Shown here: one piece after another, positions 6,428-12,731 of the stretch | Layout: each line of letters begins with the position of its first letter | How positions within the stretch are numbered: the stretch's first letter is position 1 | From: Acidisphaera sp035272265 | GTDB taxonomy: Bacteria > Pseudomonadota > Alphaproteobacteria > Acetobacterales > Acetobacteraceae | Direction: 5' to 3' | DNA length: 13,960 nt | NCBI GenBank assembly: GCA_035272265.1 | Contig: DATEQV010000382.1 | Location: 1-13,960, forward strand | Notes under the pieces: model-generated | What the model saw: only the letters and a program-made list of their open reading frames with translations | The model's database searches: none | Told to the model about the DNA's origin: nothing | Program-made: the position numbers and the translations under genes

Positions 6428-7036
6428 ATGAGCACGACGATCAATCTGAACGGCGGCAGCCAGGCCATCGGCTCAGACGAGAGCGGCAACACGCTGAACG
6501 TGAACGGTCCAGGGTCGCTCGAGCTGACGAGCGACGCCAACGGCTCCACGGTGATCGGCAACGGCGCCGACATCACCATCGACGGCTACTTCAACGATGG
6601 CCAGGCGACGATCGACGGTGGCAGCCTCACCGTCGGCCATGACGCCGACTACGCAAACATCTCGGTCACGGATGGCTCGGTGAACGTCGGATGGCACGAC
6701 GCCAAGCACGTGACGGCAAACCTGGATAACTCAACGCTGTTCATCGCCCACGATTCCTACGGCTCGGTCTTCAACTTCCAGGGCCGTTCGACCGTGGAGA
6801 TCGGTCACCACGTCACGAACCTGACGTTCAACGATCTGGGCGTCGGCGACAAGATCGTTCTCGGCGGCGCCACGTTCAACGGCGGGCAATTCGCCAATCA
6901 GGTTCTGACACTGACGGAGAACGGCGCCGCGGTCGGCGAACTGAACGTGACCTTGCACCACCCGCACGGACGCGAGCACTTCGCGTTCGGAGTCGATCCC
7001 ACGACCGGGTGGGATTATTTCAAGCTGGTTCGGTAG
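6428..7036 (+). CDS. Unrecognised repeat protein, probable beta-solenoid (possibly secreted)
   Basis: I do not recognise this 202-residue protein. From residue 2 to about 145 it divides into seven or eight degenerate units of 17-19 residues, each with short alternating hydrophobic strands and Gly/Asn/Asp turns. Examples are TINLNGGSQ, TLNVNGPGSLELTS, ATIDGGSLTVGHDA, ISVTDGSVNVGWHDA and STVEIGHH. The tail (about 135-202) has FNDLGVGDKIVLGG, ending DPTTGWDYFKLVR. That layout resembles the ends of some type I-secreted or surface proteins, but no GGxGxDxxx calcium repeat and no signal peptide are present. It has no cysteine, very few prolines and about ten histidines, several clustered in HHPHGREH. 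GC is about 53-63 % in lines counted by hand, against about 70 % nearby. An earlier ATG at 6383 would add 15 residues. The solenoid fold is inference; function is unknown. Confidence 0.75.
   Translation: MSTTINLNGGSQAIGSDESGNTLNVNGPGSLELTSDANGSTVIGNGADITIDGYFNDGQATIDGGSLTVGHDADYANISVTDGSVNVGWHDAKHVTANLDNSTLFIAHDSYGSVFNFQGRSTVEIGHHVTNLTFNDLGVGDKIVLGGATFNGGQFANQVLTLTENGAAVGELNVTLHHPHGREHFAFGVDPTTGWDYFKLVR
6996..7020 (+). terminator. Intrinsic-terminator-like hairpin inside the 3' end of the repeat gene
   Basis: ATCCCAC (6996-7002) pairs perfectly with GTGGGAT (7009-7015) around a 6-base loop and is followed by TATTT. On the + strand this has the form of a Rho-independent terminator, although the T-run is short. 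It lies within the last codons of the repeat gene. Only 3 bases separate that gene from the convergent glcF, so there is no room for a terminator between them. The opposite direction has no T-run. Confidence 0.4.
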
Positions 7037-7039
7037 CCT

Positions 7040-8320
7040 CTATCGGACCGCCTTCGGCTTCGGGCCGCCGGTCGCCCAGTCGAGCAGCTCCGCCGTGTGC
7101 ACCACCGGCGTTCGGGTGCCGGACGCGATCTGCGTCATGCAGCCTACGTTGCCGGCGGCGATGATCTGCGGCGACGTCTTCGCGATGTTCGCCACCTTCC
7201 GGTCGCGCAGCTGCATCGCGATCTCCGGCTGCAGCAGGTTGTAGGTGCCGGCCGAGCCGCAGCAGATATGCGCCTCCGGCACCTCCAGCACCTCGAACCC
7301 CGCCTGCGCCAGCAGCGCCTTCGGCTGCGTGCGCACGCGCTGGCCGTGCTGCAGCGAGCACGCTGCGTGATACGCGACGCGCTGGCCGGTCTTCACCACC
7401 GTCGGCTTGAGCCCGAGATCCGTCATCAGCTCGCTGATGTCGCGCGTGATGGCCGAGATCGCGGCGGCCTTGTCGCGATAGTGGTGATCGGTGCGCAGCA
7501 TGAAGCCGTAGTCCTTCACCGTCGTGCCGCAGCCCGACGTGTTGATCACCACCGCATCGAGGCCGTGGCGGTCGCGTTCGGCGATCCAGGCGTCGACATT
7601 CGCCTTGGCAAAACCCAGGCTGTCTTCGCCGAGGTGATGCGTCAGCGCACCGCAGCAGCCCGCGCCGCGGGCGACCACCACCTCGCAGCCATGGCGGGTG
7701 AGCAGGCGGATCGTCGCCTCGTTGATCTGCGGCGCGATCACCTGCTGCGCGCAGCCGTTCATCAGCGCGACGCGCGCGACCCGCTTGCCCTGCGCCTTGA
7801 ACACCTGCGGCCGGTCCACCGGCGAGGCCGGCGGCACGCTGGCGGGGGCGAGGTCCATCATCGACCGCAGCCGCGACGGCAGCAAGCCCGCGAACATGCG
7901 GCCGAACGTGCTCGCGCGGAGCATCGCGCGGAAGCGCGTCGGATAGGGCAGCGTGGCCGCGAGCTGAGCCCGGATCAGCCGCTCCTGCACCGGGCGGCGG
8001 TACGTCTTGGCGATGTGATGCCGCGCGTGGTCGACGAGGTGCATGTAGTCCACGCCGGACGGGCAGGTGGTCATGCAGGACAGGCAGGTCAGGCAGCGGT
8101 CGATGTGCTTGACCGTCTCGGCGTCGGCCGGGCGGTTGTTCTCCAGCATCTCCTTCATCAGGTAGATGCGGCCGCGCGGGCTGTCGAGCTCGTCGCCGAG
8201 CAGCAGGTAGGTCGGGCAGGTCGCGGTGCAGAAGCCGCAATGCACGCACTTGCGGACGATGCTTTCGGACGAGGCGAAGTCCGGCTTTTCGAGCAAGGCG
8301 GGGGCGAAGCTGGTTTGCAT
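7040..8320 (-). CDS. glcF: Glycolate oxidase iron-sulfur subunit GlcF
   Basis: 426 residues, last gene of the leftward operon. It has two 4Fe-4S ferredoxin motifs of the CxxCxxCxxxCP form: Cys25, 28, 31, 35 and Cys76, 79, 82, 86. These are followed by two cysteine-rich CCG domains, with NGCAQQ then GAGCCGALTHHLGE, and YHAACSLQHGQ then ICCGSAGTYN. This is the standard GlcF layout. The protein passes electrons from the GlcD/GlcE flavin subunits towards the quinone pool at the inner membrane. The start MQTSFAPALL at 8320 leaves a normal N-terminus; the open frame continues far upstream only because it runs through glcE. It starts 14 bases after the glcE stop, with a GGAATCGGA stretch in the gap. 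Its stop lies 3 bases from the convergent repeat-protein gene. Confidence 0.95.
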   Translation of the reverse strand: MQTSFAPALLEKPDFASSESIVRKCVHCGFCTATCPTYLLLGDELDSPRGRIYLMKEMLENNRPADAETVKHIDRCLTCLSCMTTCPSGVDYMHLVDHARHHIAKTYRRPVQERLIRAQLAATLPYPTRFRAMLRASTFGRMFAGLLPSRLRSMMDLAPASVPPASPVDRPQVFKAQGKRVARVALMNGCAQQVIAPQINEATIRLLTRHGCEVVVARGAGCCGALTHHLGEDSLGFAKANVDAWIAERDRHGLDAVVINTSGCGTTVKDYGFMLRTDHHYRDKAAAISAITRDISELMTDLGLKPTVVKTGQRVAYHAACSLQHGQRVRTQPKALLAQAGFEVLEVPEAHICCGSAGTYNLLQPEIAMQLRDRKVANIAKTSPQIIAAGNVGCMTQIASGTRTPVVHTAELLDWATGGPKPKAVR

Positions 8321-8334
8321 AACGATCCGATTCC

Positions 8335-9561
8335 TCAAACCCCGGCGTACATCCGTCCCGGGTTGAGCACCCGGAGCGGATCGAAACTCTCCTTCACCCG
8401 CGCGGTCAGGGCGGCGAGCGGGCCGGCGAGCGGCTCGAACACCGCCACCGACGCCCGCACCGCGTCGGCGGCGCGCATCAGCGTGGCATGGCCGCCGCCT
8501 TGCGCGCCCAGCGCCTCGCGCACGACCGCCGCGCCCGCGTCGCCGGACTCGGCGCCGATCGCGAGCCAGACCAGTCCGCCGCCCCAGTCGAACAGCGCGT
8601 CGCACGCGGCCTGATTGCCGACCGCTTCGGCGAACGCAGGCCCGGCGGACGGCGTTAGCGAGATGCGCCAGACAGCGTGCGCTGCCGGCTCGGCCAGCAG
8701 GGCCGCGTCGCCGATCTCGCGCCACAGGACCGCGCTGTCCTCCGCACCAAGCTGCTCGGTCTCGCCGTGCGCGGCGACGATCGGCGTGATCGCGTCGGCG
8801 CGATAGGTGGCCGAGGGGGTGTGCCCTTCGACGCGCACCGCTGCGATGCCGCCGCCGGACCCGGCGACGGCCGCAACCCGCGAACGACCGGCGACCGCAC
8901 CCGGCAGATAGGCCGCACCGGAGACCTCGTGCGGCGAGTTCAGGCACTCGGCGAGCACGGGTTGCCACGCCACACCCTCGGCGACGCGCAGCAGCACCGT
9001 GCGCACCGTCTCCGGCCGCGGCAGCACCTTCACCGACAGCTCGGTCAGGACGCCGAGCGTGCCGTACGCGCCGGCGAACAGCTTGCACAGATCGTAGCCG
9101 GTGACGTTCTTCACCACCTTGCCGCCGGCACGGAAGATCTCGCCGCGTCCGTTCACCGCCTCAAAGCCGAGGAAGTGGTCGCGCGCGGCACCCGACTTGA
9201 TGCGGCGCGGGCCGGCGAGGTTGCAGGCGATGGTGCCGCCCAGCGTCGGCGCGCTCGCGTCGGTGCCGAGCAGGCCGCGCCAGTCCGGCGGCTCGAAGGC
9301 CAGCATCTGCCCGCGCGCGTGCAGCGCGGCTTCGATCTCGGCCAGCGGCGTGCCTGCGCGGGCCGTCAGCACCAGCTCCGCCGGCTCGTAGTCGATGATG
9401 CCGGACAGGCCCGAGACGTCGAGCACCGTTTCCACCTGCAACGGCCGGCCGATGCCGCGCTTCGAGCCGCCGCCGAGGATCTCCAGCGGCTGCGCGCCGG
9501 CCAGCGCGGCGGTGACGACCTCGGCGACGTCCTTCGCCGTCGCGGCGCGATATCCCTCCAC
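8335..9561 (-). CDS. glcE: Glycolate oxidase FAD-binding subunit GlcE
   Basis: 408 residues. It has a PCMH-type FAD-binding domain: PLEILGGGSKRGIGRP (25-40), LTARAGTPLAEIEAAL (65-80), PPDWRGLLGTDASAPTLGGT (91-110) and GGKVVKNVTGYDLCKLFAG (147-164). Then comes GAYGTLGVLTELSVKVLPRP (164-183). It ends in FDPLRVLNPGRMY, where family members close. It is the shorter partner of GlcD in the three-part glycolate dehydrogenase. The best start is a GTG at 9559-9561. No ATG occurs in frame near the expected N-terminus and no good Shine-Dalgarno sequence precedes it. The gene begins only 6 bases after the glcD stop, so translation is probably coupled to glcD. Confidence 0.93.
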   Translation of the reverse strand: MEGYRAATAKDVAEVVTAALAGAQPLEILGGGSKRGIGRPLQVETVLDVSGLSGIIDYEPAELVLTARAGTPLAEIEAALHARGQMLAFEPPDWRGLLGTDASAPTLGGTIACNLAGPRRIKSGAARDHFLGFEAVNGRGEIFRAGGKVVKNVTGYDLCKLFAGAYGTLGVLTELSVKVLPRPETVRTVLLRVAEGVAWQPVLAECLNSPHEVSGAAYLPGAVAGRSRVAAVAGSGGGIAAVRVEGHTPSATYRADAITPIVAAHGETEQLGAEDSAVLWREIGDAALLAEPAAHAVWRISLTPSAGPAFAEAVGNQAACDALFDWGGGLVWLAIGAESGDAGAAVVREALGAQGGGHATLMRAADAVRASVAVFEPLAGPLAALTARVKESFDPLRVLNPGRMYAGV

Positions 9562-9567
9562 CGCGCG

Positions 9568-11058
9568 TCAGAACCGCGGCAGGTCGGGGAAGCGCGTCTG
9601 CCCCTGATGGACGTGCATGCGGCCCAGTTCGGCGCAGCGGTGCAGGCGCGGGAACATCTTGCCGGGGTTCAGCAGCCCGTCGGGATCGAACGCGCATTTC
9701 AGGCGCTGCTGCTGGTTGAGGTCGATCTCGGTGAACATCGTGTCCATCAGGTCGCGCTTCTCGACGCCCACGCCGTGCTCGCCGGTCAGCACGCCGCCCA
9801 CCTCGACGCACAGGCGCAGGATGTCGGCGCCGAACTCCTCCGTCCGCTCCAGCTCGCCCGGCTTGTTGGCGTCGTACAGGATCATCGGATGCAGGTTGCC
9901 GTCGCCGGCGTGGAACACGTTGACGACGCGCAACCCGTATTGCTCGGACAGCTCGCGCATGCGCGCCAGCACGCGCGACAGCGCGCGGCGCGGGATGGTG
10001 CCGTCCATGCAGTAGTAGTCGGGCGAGATACGGCCGACGGCGGGGAAGGCGGCCTTGCGCCCGGCCCAGAACAGCTCGCGCTCGGCCTCGCTCTGGCTGA
10101 TGCGGCTGTAGAAGGCGCCGTTGTGCAACGCGATCGCCTCCACCTGCTCGATCAGGTGGTCCACCTCCGCCGCGCAGCCGTCCAGTTCGACGATCAGCAG
10201 CGCCTCGACGTCGCGCGGATAGCCGGCGTTGACGAAGTCCTCCGCCGCATGGATCGCCGGCTGGTCCATCATCTCCATGCCGCCCGGGATGATGCCCGCC
10301 GCGATGATGTCGGCCACGCACTGGCCCGCATGGTCCGTGCTCGCGAAGCCGAGCAGGATCGCGCGCGCGGTCGGCGCCTTGCGCAGCAGGCGTACCGTCA
10401 CCTCCGTCACCACGCCGAGAAGCCCTTCCGATCCGGTCATCACGCCGAGCAGGTCGTAGCCTGCGGCGTCCAGGTGCTTGCCGCCGAGCCGCACCACCTC
10501 GCCGTTCATCAGCACGATCTCGATGCCGAGCACATTGTTGGTCGTCAGCCCGTACTTCAGGCAGTGCACGCCGCCCGAGTTCTCGGCGACGTTGCCGCCG
10601 ATCGTGCAGGCGATCTGGCTCGACGGGTCGGGCGCGTAATAGAACCCGCGGTCGCTCACCGCGGCGGTGATGCCGAGGTTGGTCACGCCCGGCTGCACGA
10701 CGGCGCAGCGGTTGGTGATGTCGATGTCCAGGATGCGGTTGAACTTGCTCAGCCCCAGCAGCACCCCGTCGGCCAACGGCAGCGCACCGCCGGACAGCGA
10801 CGTGCCCGCGCCGCGCGGCACCACGCGGACGTTGTGCTGCTGGCAGTATTTCAGGACCTGCGAGACCTGCGCCGTGGTGGACGGCAGCACGACCACCATC
10901 GGCAGCTGGCGGTAGGCGGTGAGGCCGTCGGATTCGTAGGCGCGGCGCTCGCGTTCGCTGTCGATCACGCCCTCGCCGGGCACGATCCGGCGAAGCGCGT
11001 TCACGATCTCCGCCCGGCGGGCCAGCACGGCCGCGTCGGGCATCGGCATGGCGATCAT
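9568..11058 (-). CDS. glcD: Glycolate oxidase FAD-linked subunit GlcD
   Basis: 496 residues, the usual length. It is the catalytic flavin subunit that oxidises glycolate (and often D-lactate) to glyoxylate (or pyruvate). Visible motifs are VVPRGAGTSLSGGALP (79-94), the FAD pyrophosphate loop; GGNVAENSGGVHCLKYG (154-170); GYDLLGVMTGSEGLLGVVTE (200-219); and in the C-terminal cap NVFHAGDGNLHPMILYD (380-396) and GGVLTGEHGVGVEKRDLM (421-438). The last two carry the conserved histidines of the FAD-linked oxidase C-terminal domain. The start Met overlaps the permease stop by one base (TAATG, 11060-11056), with GGTGGGGG a few bases upstream. A second Met three residues in could also serve. The frame stays open to 11775 through the permease gene, but that extension is not protein-like for this family. 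Confidence 0.96.
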   Translation of the reverse strand: MIAMPMPDAAVLARRAEIVNALRRIVPGEGVIDSERERRAYESDGLTAYRQLPMVVVLPSTTAQVSQVLKYCQQHNVRVVPRGAGTSLSGGALPLADGVLLGLSKFNRILDIDITNRCAVVQPGVTNLGITAAVSDRGFYYAPDPSSQIACTIGGNVAENSGGVHCLKYGLTTNNVLGIEIVLMNGEVVRLGGKHLDAAGYDLLGVMTGSEGLLGVVTEVTVRLLRKAPTARAILLGFASTDHAGQCVADIIAAGIIPGGMEMMDQPAIHAAEDFVNAGYPRDVEALLIVELDGCAAEVDHLIEQVEAIALHNGAFYSRISQSEAERELFWAGRKAAFPAVGRISPDYYCMDGTIPRRALSRVLARMRELSEQYGLRVVNVFHAGDGNLHPMILYDANKPGELERTEEFGADILRLCVEVGGVLTGEHGVGVEKRDLMDTMFTEIDLNQQQRLKCAFDPDGLLNPGKMFPRLHRCAELGRMHVHQGQTRFPDLPRF

Positions 11059-12677
11059 TAATGTGCCCCCACCACGGGGATGATGCCGGGGATGACGTAT
11101 TGCTGCAACGCGACCAGGGCGCCGAGCACCACTGTCAGGATGATGCTGTGCTTGAAGGTGCGCGCGAAGACCACGCCTTCCTGGCCTTTCAGGTCGGTCA
11201 CCGCCACGCCGGTCGCGATGTTCTGCGGCGAAATCATCTTGCCCATCACGCCCCCCGAGGAGTTCGTCGCGGCGAACAGCACGGGATTTAGGTCGAGCTG
11301 GCGTGCCGCAACCACCTGCAGGTTGCCGAACAGCGCGTTGCCGGATGTGTCGCTGCCCGACAGCATGACCGCGATCCAGCCGAGGAAGGGCGACAGCAGG
11401 ACGAACAGGTGCCCGGTCGCGGCCACGCCCGCGCCGAGCGTGTAGGCCATCCCCGAGTAGTTCATCAGGTAGGCGAGGCCGATGATCAGCATCACGGTGA
11501 TGATGGCGATCCAGGCCTGCCGGAACGTCCTCGCCACACAGCCGAAGAACTCGGCCGGGCTCAGCCGCACGGCGATCGAGGTCAGGATGCACGCCAGCAG
11601 GATCGCGGTTCCCGTCGCCAGCGGCTGGAAGGTCCACACCGCGCCGTAGGGCTTGTTGCCGTACAGCGTGATCGAGATCGCGTTGTGCAGGCCGGGCCAG
11701 GGGACCGCCTGCTGGCCGATCGCGAAGATCTTGAACGTCGTCCAGATGATCACGACGACGGAAACCAGCAGCCACGGCAGCCAGCCCTGGATCGGAGCGA
11801 CCGGCGAGATACCGCGCTCGGCGGCGAGGCTGGCGCTGGCGACCTCGAACTCAGGATCGGGCGCCGGCCGCCAGACCTGCAGGAACAGCAGCGTCGCGAC
11901 CAGCGAGCCGAGCGAGGACAGCACGTCGGTCAGCGTGTAGTCGATGAAGTTGGCGGTGACGAACTGCGCCAGCGCGAAGCTGCCGCCGGCAACCAGCAGC
12001 ACCGGCCACAGCGCGCGCACCGAACGAATCCCGCCGTAGATCCCGATGACGTAGAACGGCAGCATCACGGCGATGAACGGCAATTGCCGGCCGATCATCG
12101 CGCCCAGCGTGGCGGCCGGCAGTCCGGTCACCGCGCCCAGCACCGTCACCGGCACGCCGAGTGCGCCGAACGCGACGGGGGCGGTGTTGAAGATCAGCAC
12201 GAACACCAGCGCCTCGAGCGGCGGATAGCCGACCAGGATGAGCAGCGAGCTGGTGATGGCGACGGGCGTGCCGAAGCCGGAGATACCCTCCAGCAGCGCG
12301 CCGAAGCAGAATCCGATGACGACCAGAATGACGCGCCGGTCGTTCGGCAGGTGATCGATCACCCAGGCGCGGAAGGCGTCGAACCGGCCTGACCTGACCG
12401 CGATGTTGTACAGCAGCAGCGCGTTGACCACGATCCACATCACCGGCCACAGCGCGAAGACCATGCCGTTGGCAACCGAATCCAGCGCGAGGCTGGCCGG
12501 CATCTCCCAAAGGCCGATGGCGATCAGCAGCGCCACGATCAGTCCGCCGATCGAGGCTTGCCACGCGGGCCTTTGCAGCACGCCCAGCACGATCAGCACC
12601 ACCACGATCGGCAGCGCCGCCACCACGAATGACAGCCCGAGGCTGCCCCCGATGGGGGTCAGCAATTGTGCGAACAT
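11058..12677 (-). CDS. lctP: L-lactate/glycolate permease (LctP family)
   Basis: 539 residues and strongly hydrophobic, with about a dozen or more membrane segments; this is the typical LctP (LldP/GlcA) size. Hallmarks are ALLEGISGFGTPVAIT, FNTAPVAFGALGVPVTVLG, LAYLMNYSGMAYTLGAG, SGSDTSGNALFGNLQ and FAATNSSGGVMGKMISPQNI. The family moves lactate, and in some members glycolate, with protons across the inner membrane. Its place directly ahead of glcDEF, with its stop overlapping the glcD start, indicates that it imports the substrate of the oxidase. Whether glycolate or lactate is preferred cannot be read from the sequence. A strong GGGGAG sits 5 bases before the ATG. The gene symbol is a family name; glcA or lldP would be equally defensible. 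Confidence 0.93.
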   Translation of the reverse strand: MFAQLLTPIGGSLGLSFVVAALPIVVVLIVLGVLQRPAWQASIGGLIVALLIAIGLWEMPASLALDSVANGMVFALWPVMWIVVNALLLYNIAVRSGRFDAFRAWVIDHLPNDRRVILVVIGFCFGALLEGISGFGTPVAITSSLLILVGYPPLEALVFVLIFNTAPVAFGALGVPVTVLGAVTGLPAATLGAMIGRQLPFIAVMLPFYVIGIYGGIRSVRALWPVLLVAGGSFALAQFVTANFIDYTLTDVLSSLGSLVATLLFLQVWRPAPDPEFEVASASLAAERGISPVAPIQGWLPWLLVSVVVIIWTTFKIFAIGQQAVPWPGLHNAISITLYGNKPYGAVWTFQPLATGTAILLACILTSIAVRLSPAEFFGCVARTFRQAWIAIITVMLIIGLAYLMNYSGMAYTLGAGVAATGHLFVLLSPFLGWIAVMLSGSDTSGNALFGNLQVVAARQLDLNPVLFAATNSSGGVMGKMISPQNIATGVAVTDLKGQEGVVFARTFKHSIILTVVLGALVALQQYVIPGIIPVVGAH

Positions 12678-12682
12678 GACGT

Positions 12683-12688
12683 CTCCCC
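12683..12688 (-). promoter_or_regulatory. Strong ribosome binding site of the permease gene
   Basis: GGGGAG on the minus strand, 5 bases before the permease ATG at 12677. It lies in the 46-base gap after the glycerate kinase gene, in which I see no clear promoter. Confidence 0.55.
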
Positions 12689-12713
12689 GGCCCGCGGTCG
12701 TTTCAGCTTGCGA

Positions 12714-12731
12714 CTTAGTCGGCTTAGTCGG
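12714..12731. repeat. Perfect 9-bp tandem duplication spanning a stop codon
   Basis: CTTAGTCGG occurs twice back to back (12714-12722 and 12723-12731). On the minus strand this copies the end of the glycerate kinase gene, including its TAA. A second in-frame TAA (12717-12715) therefore follows the first after two codons. Confidence 0.8.

Noticed and set aside
7046..7073. GACCG/CGGTC inverted repeat at the end of glcF as a terminator
   Set aside because: The 5-bp arms enclose an 18-base loop with no T-run on either strand, all within the glcF coding sequence.
8321..9088. N-terminal extension of GlcF reading through the glcE region
   Set aside because: This is simply an open frame through glcE in another frame; GlcF proteins begin shortly before the first ferredoxin motif.
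8677..11061. A 794-residue open frame on the plus strand opposite glcE and glcD
   Set aside because: Low-complexity Arg/Ala/His/Gln-rich translation with no family motifs. The minus strand carries clear GlcE and GlcD motifs throughout.
11059..11775. N-terminal extension of GlcD through the permease gene
   Set aside because: The added residues match no GlcD and lie out of frame inside lctP, whose motifs are intact.
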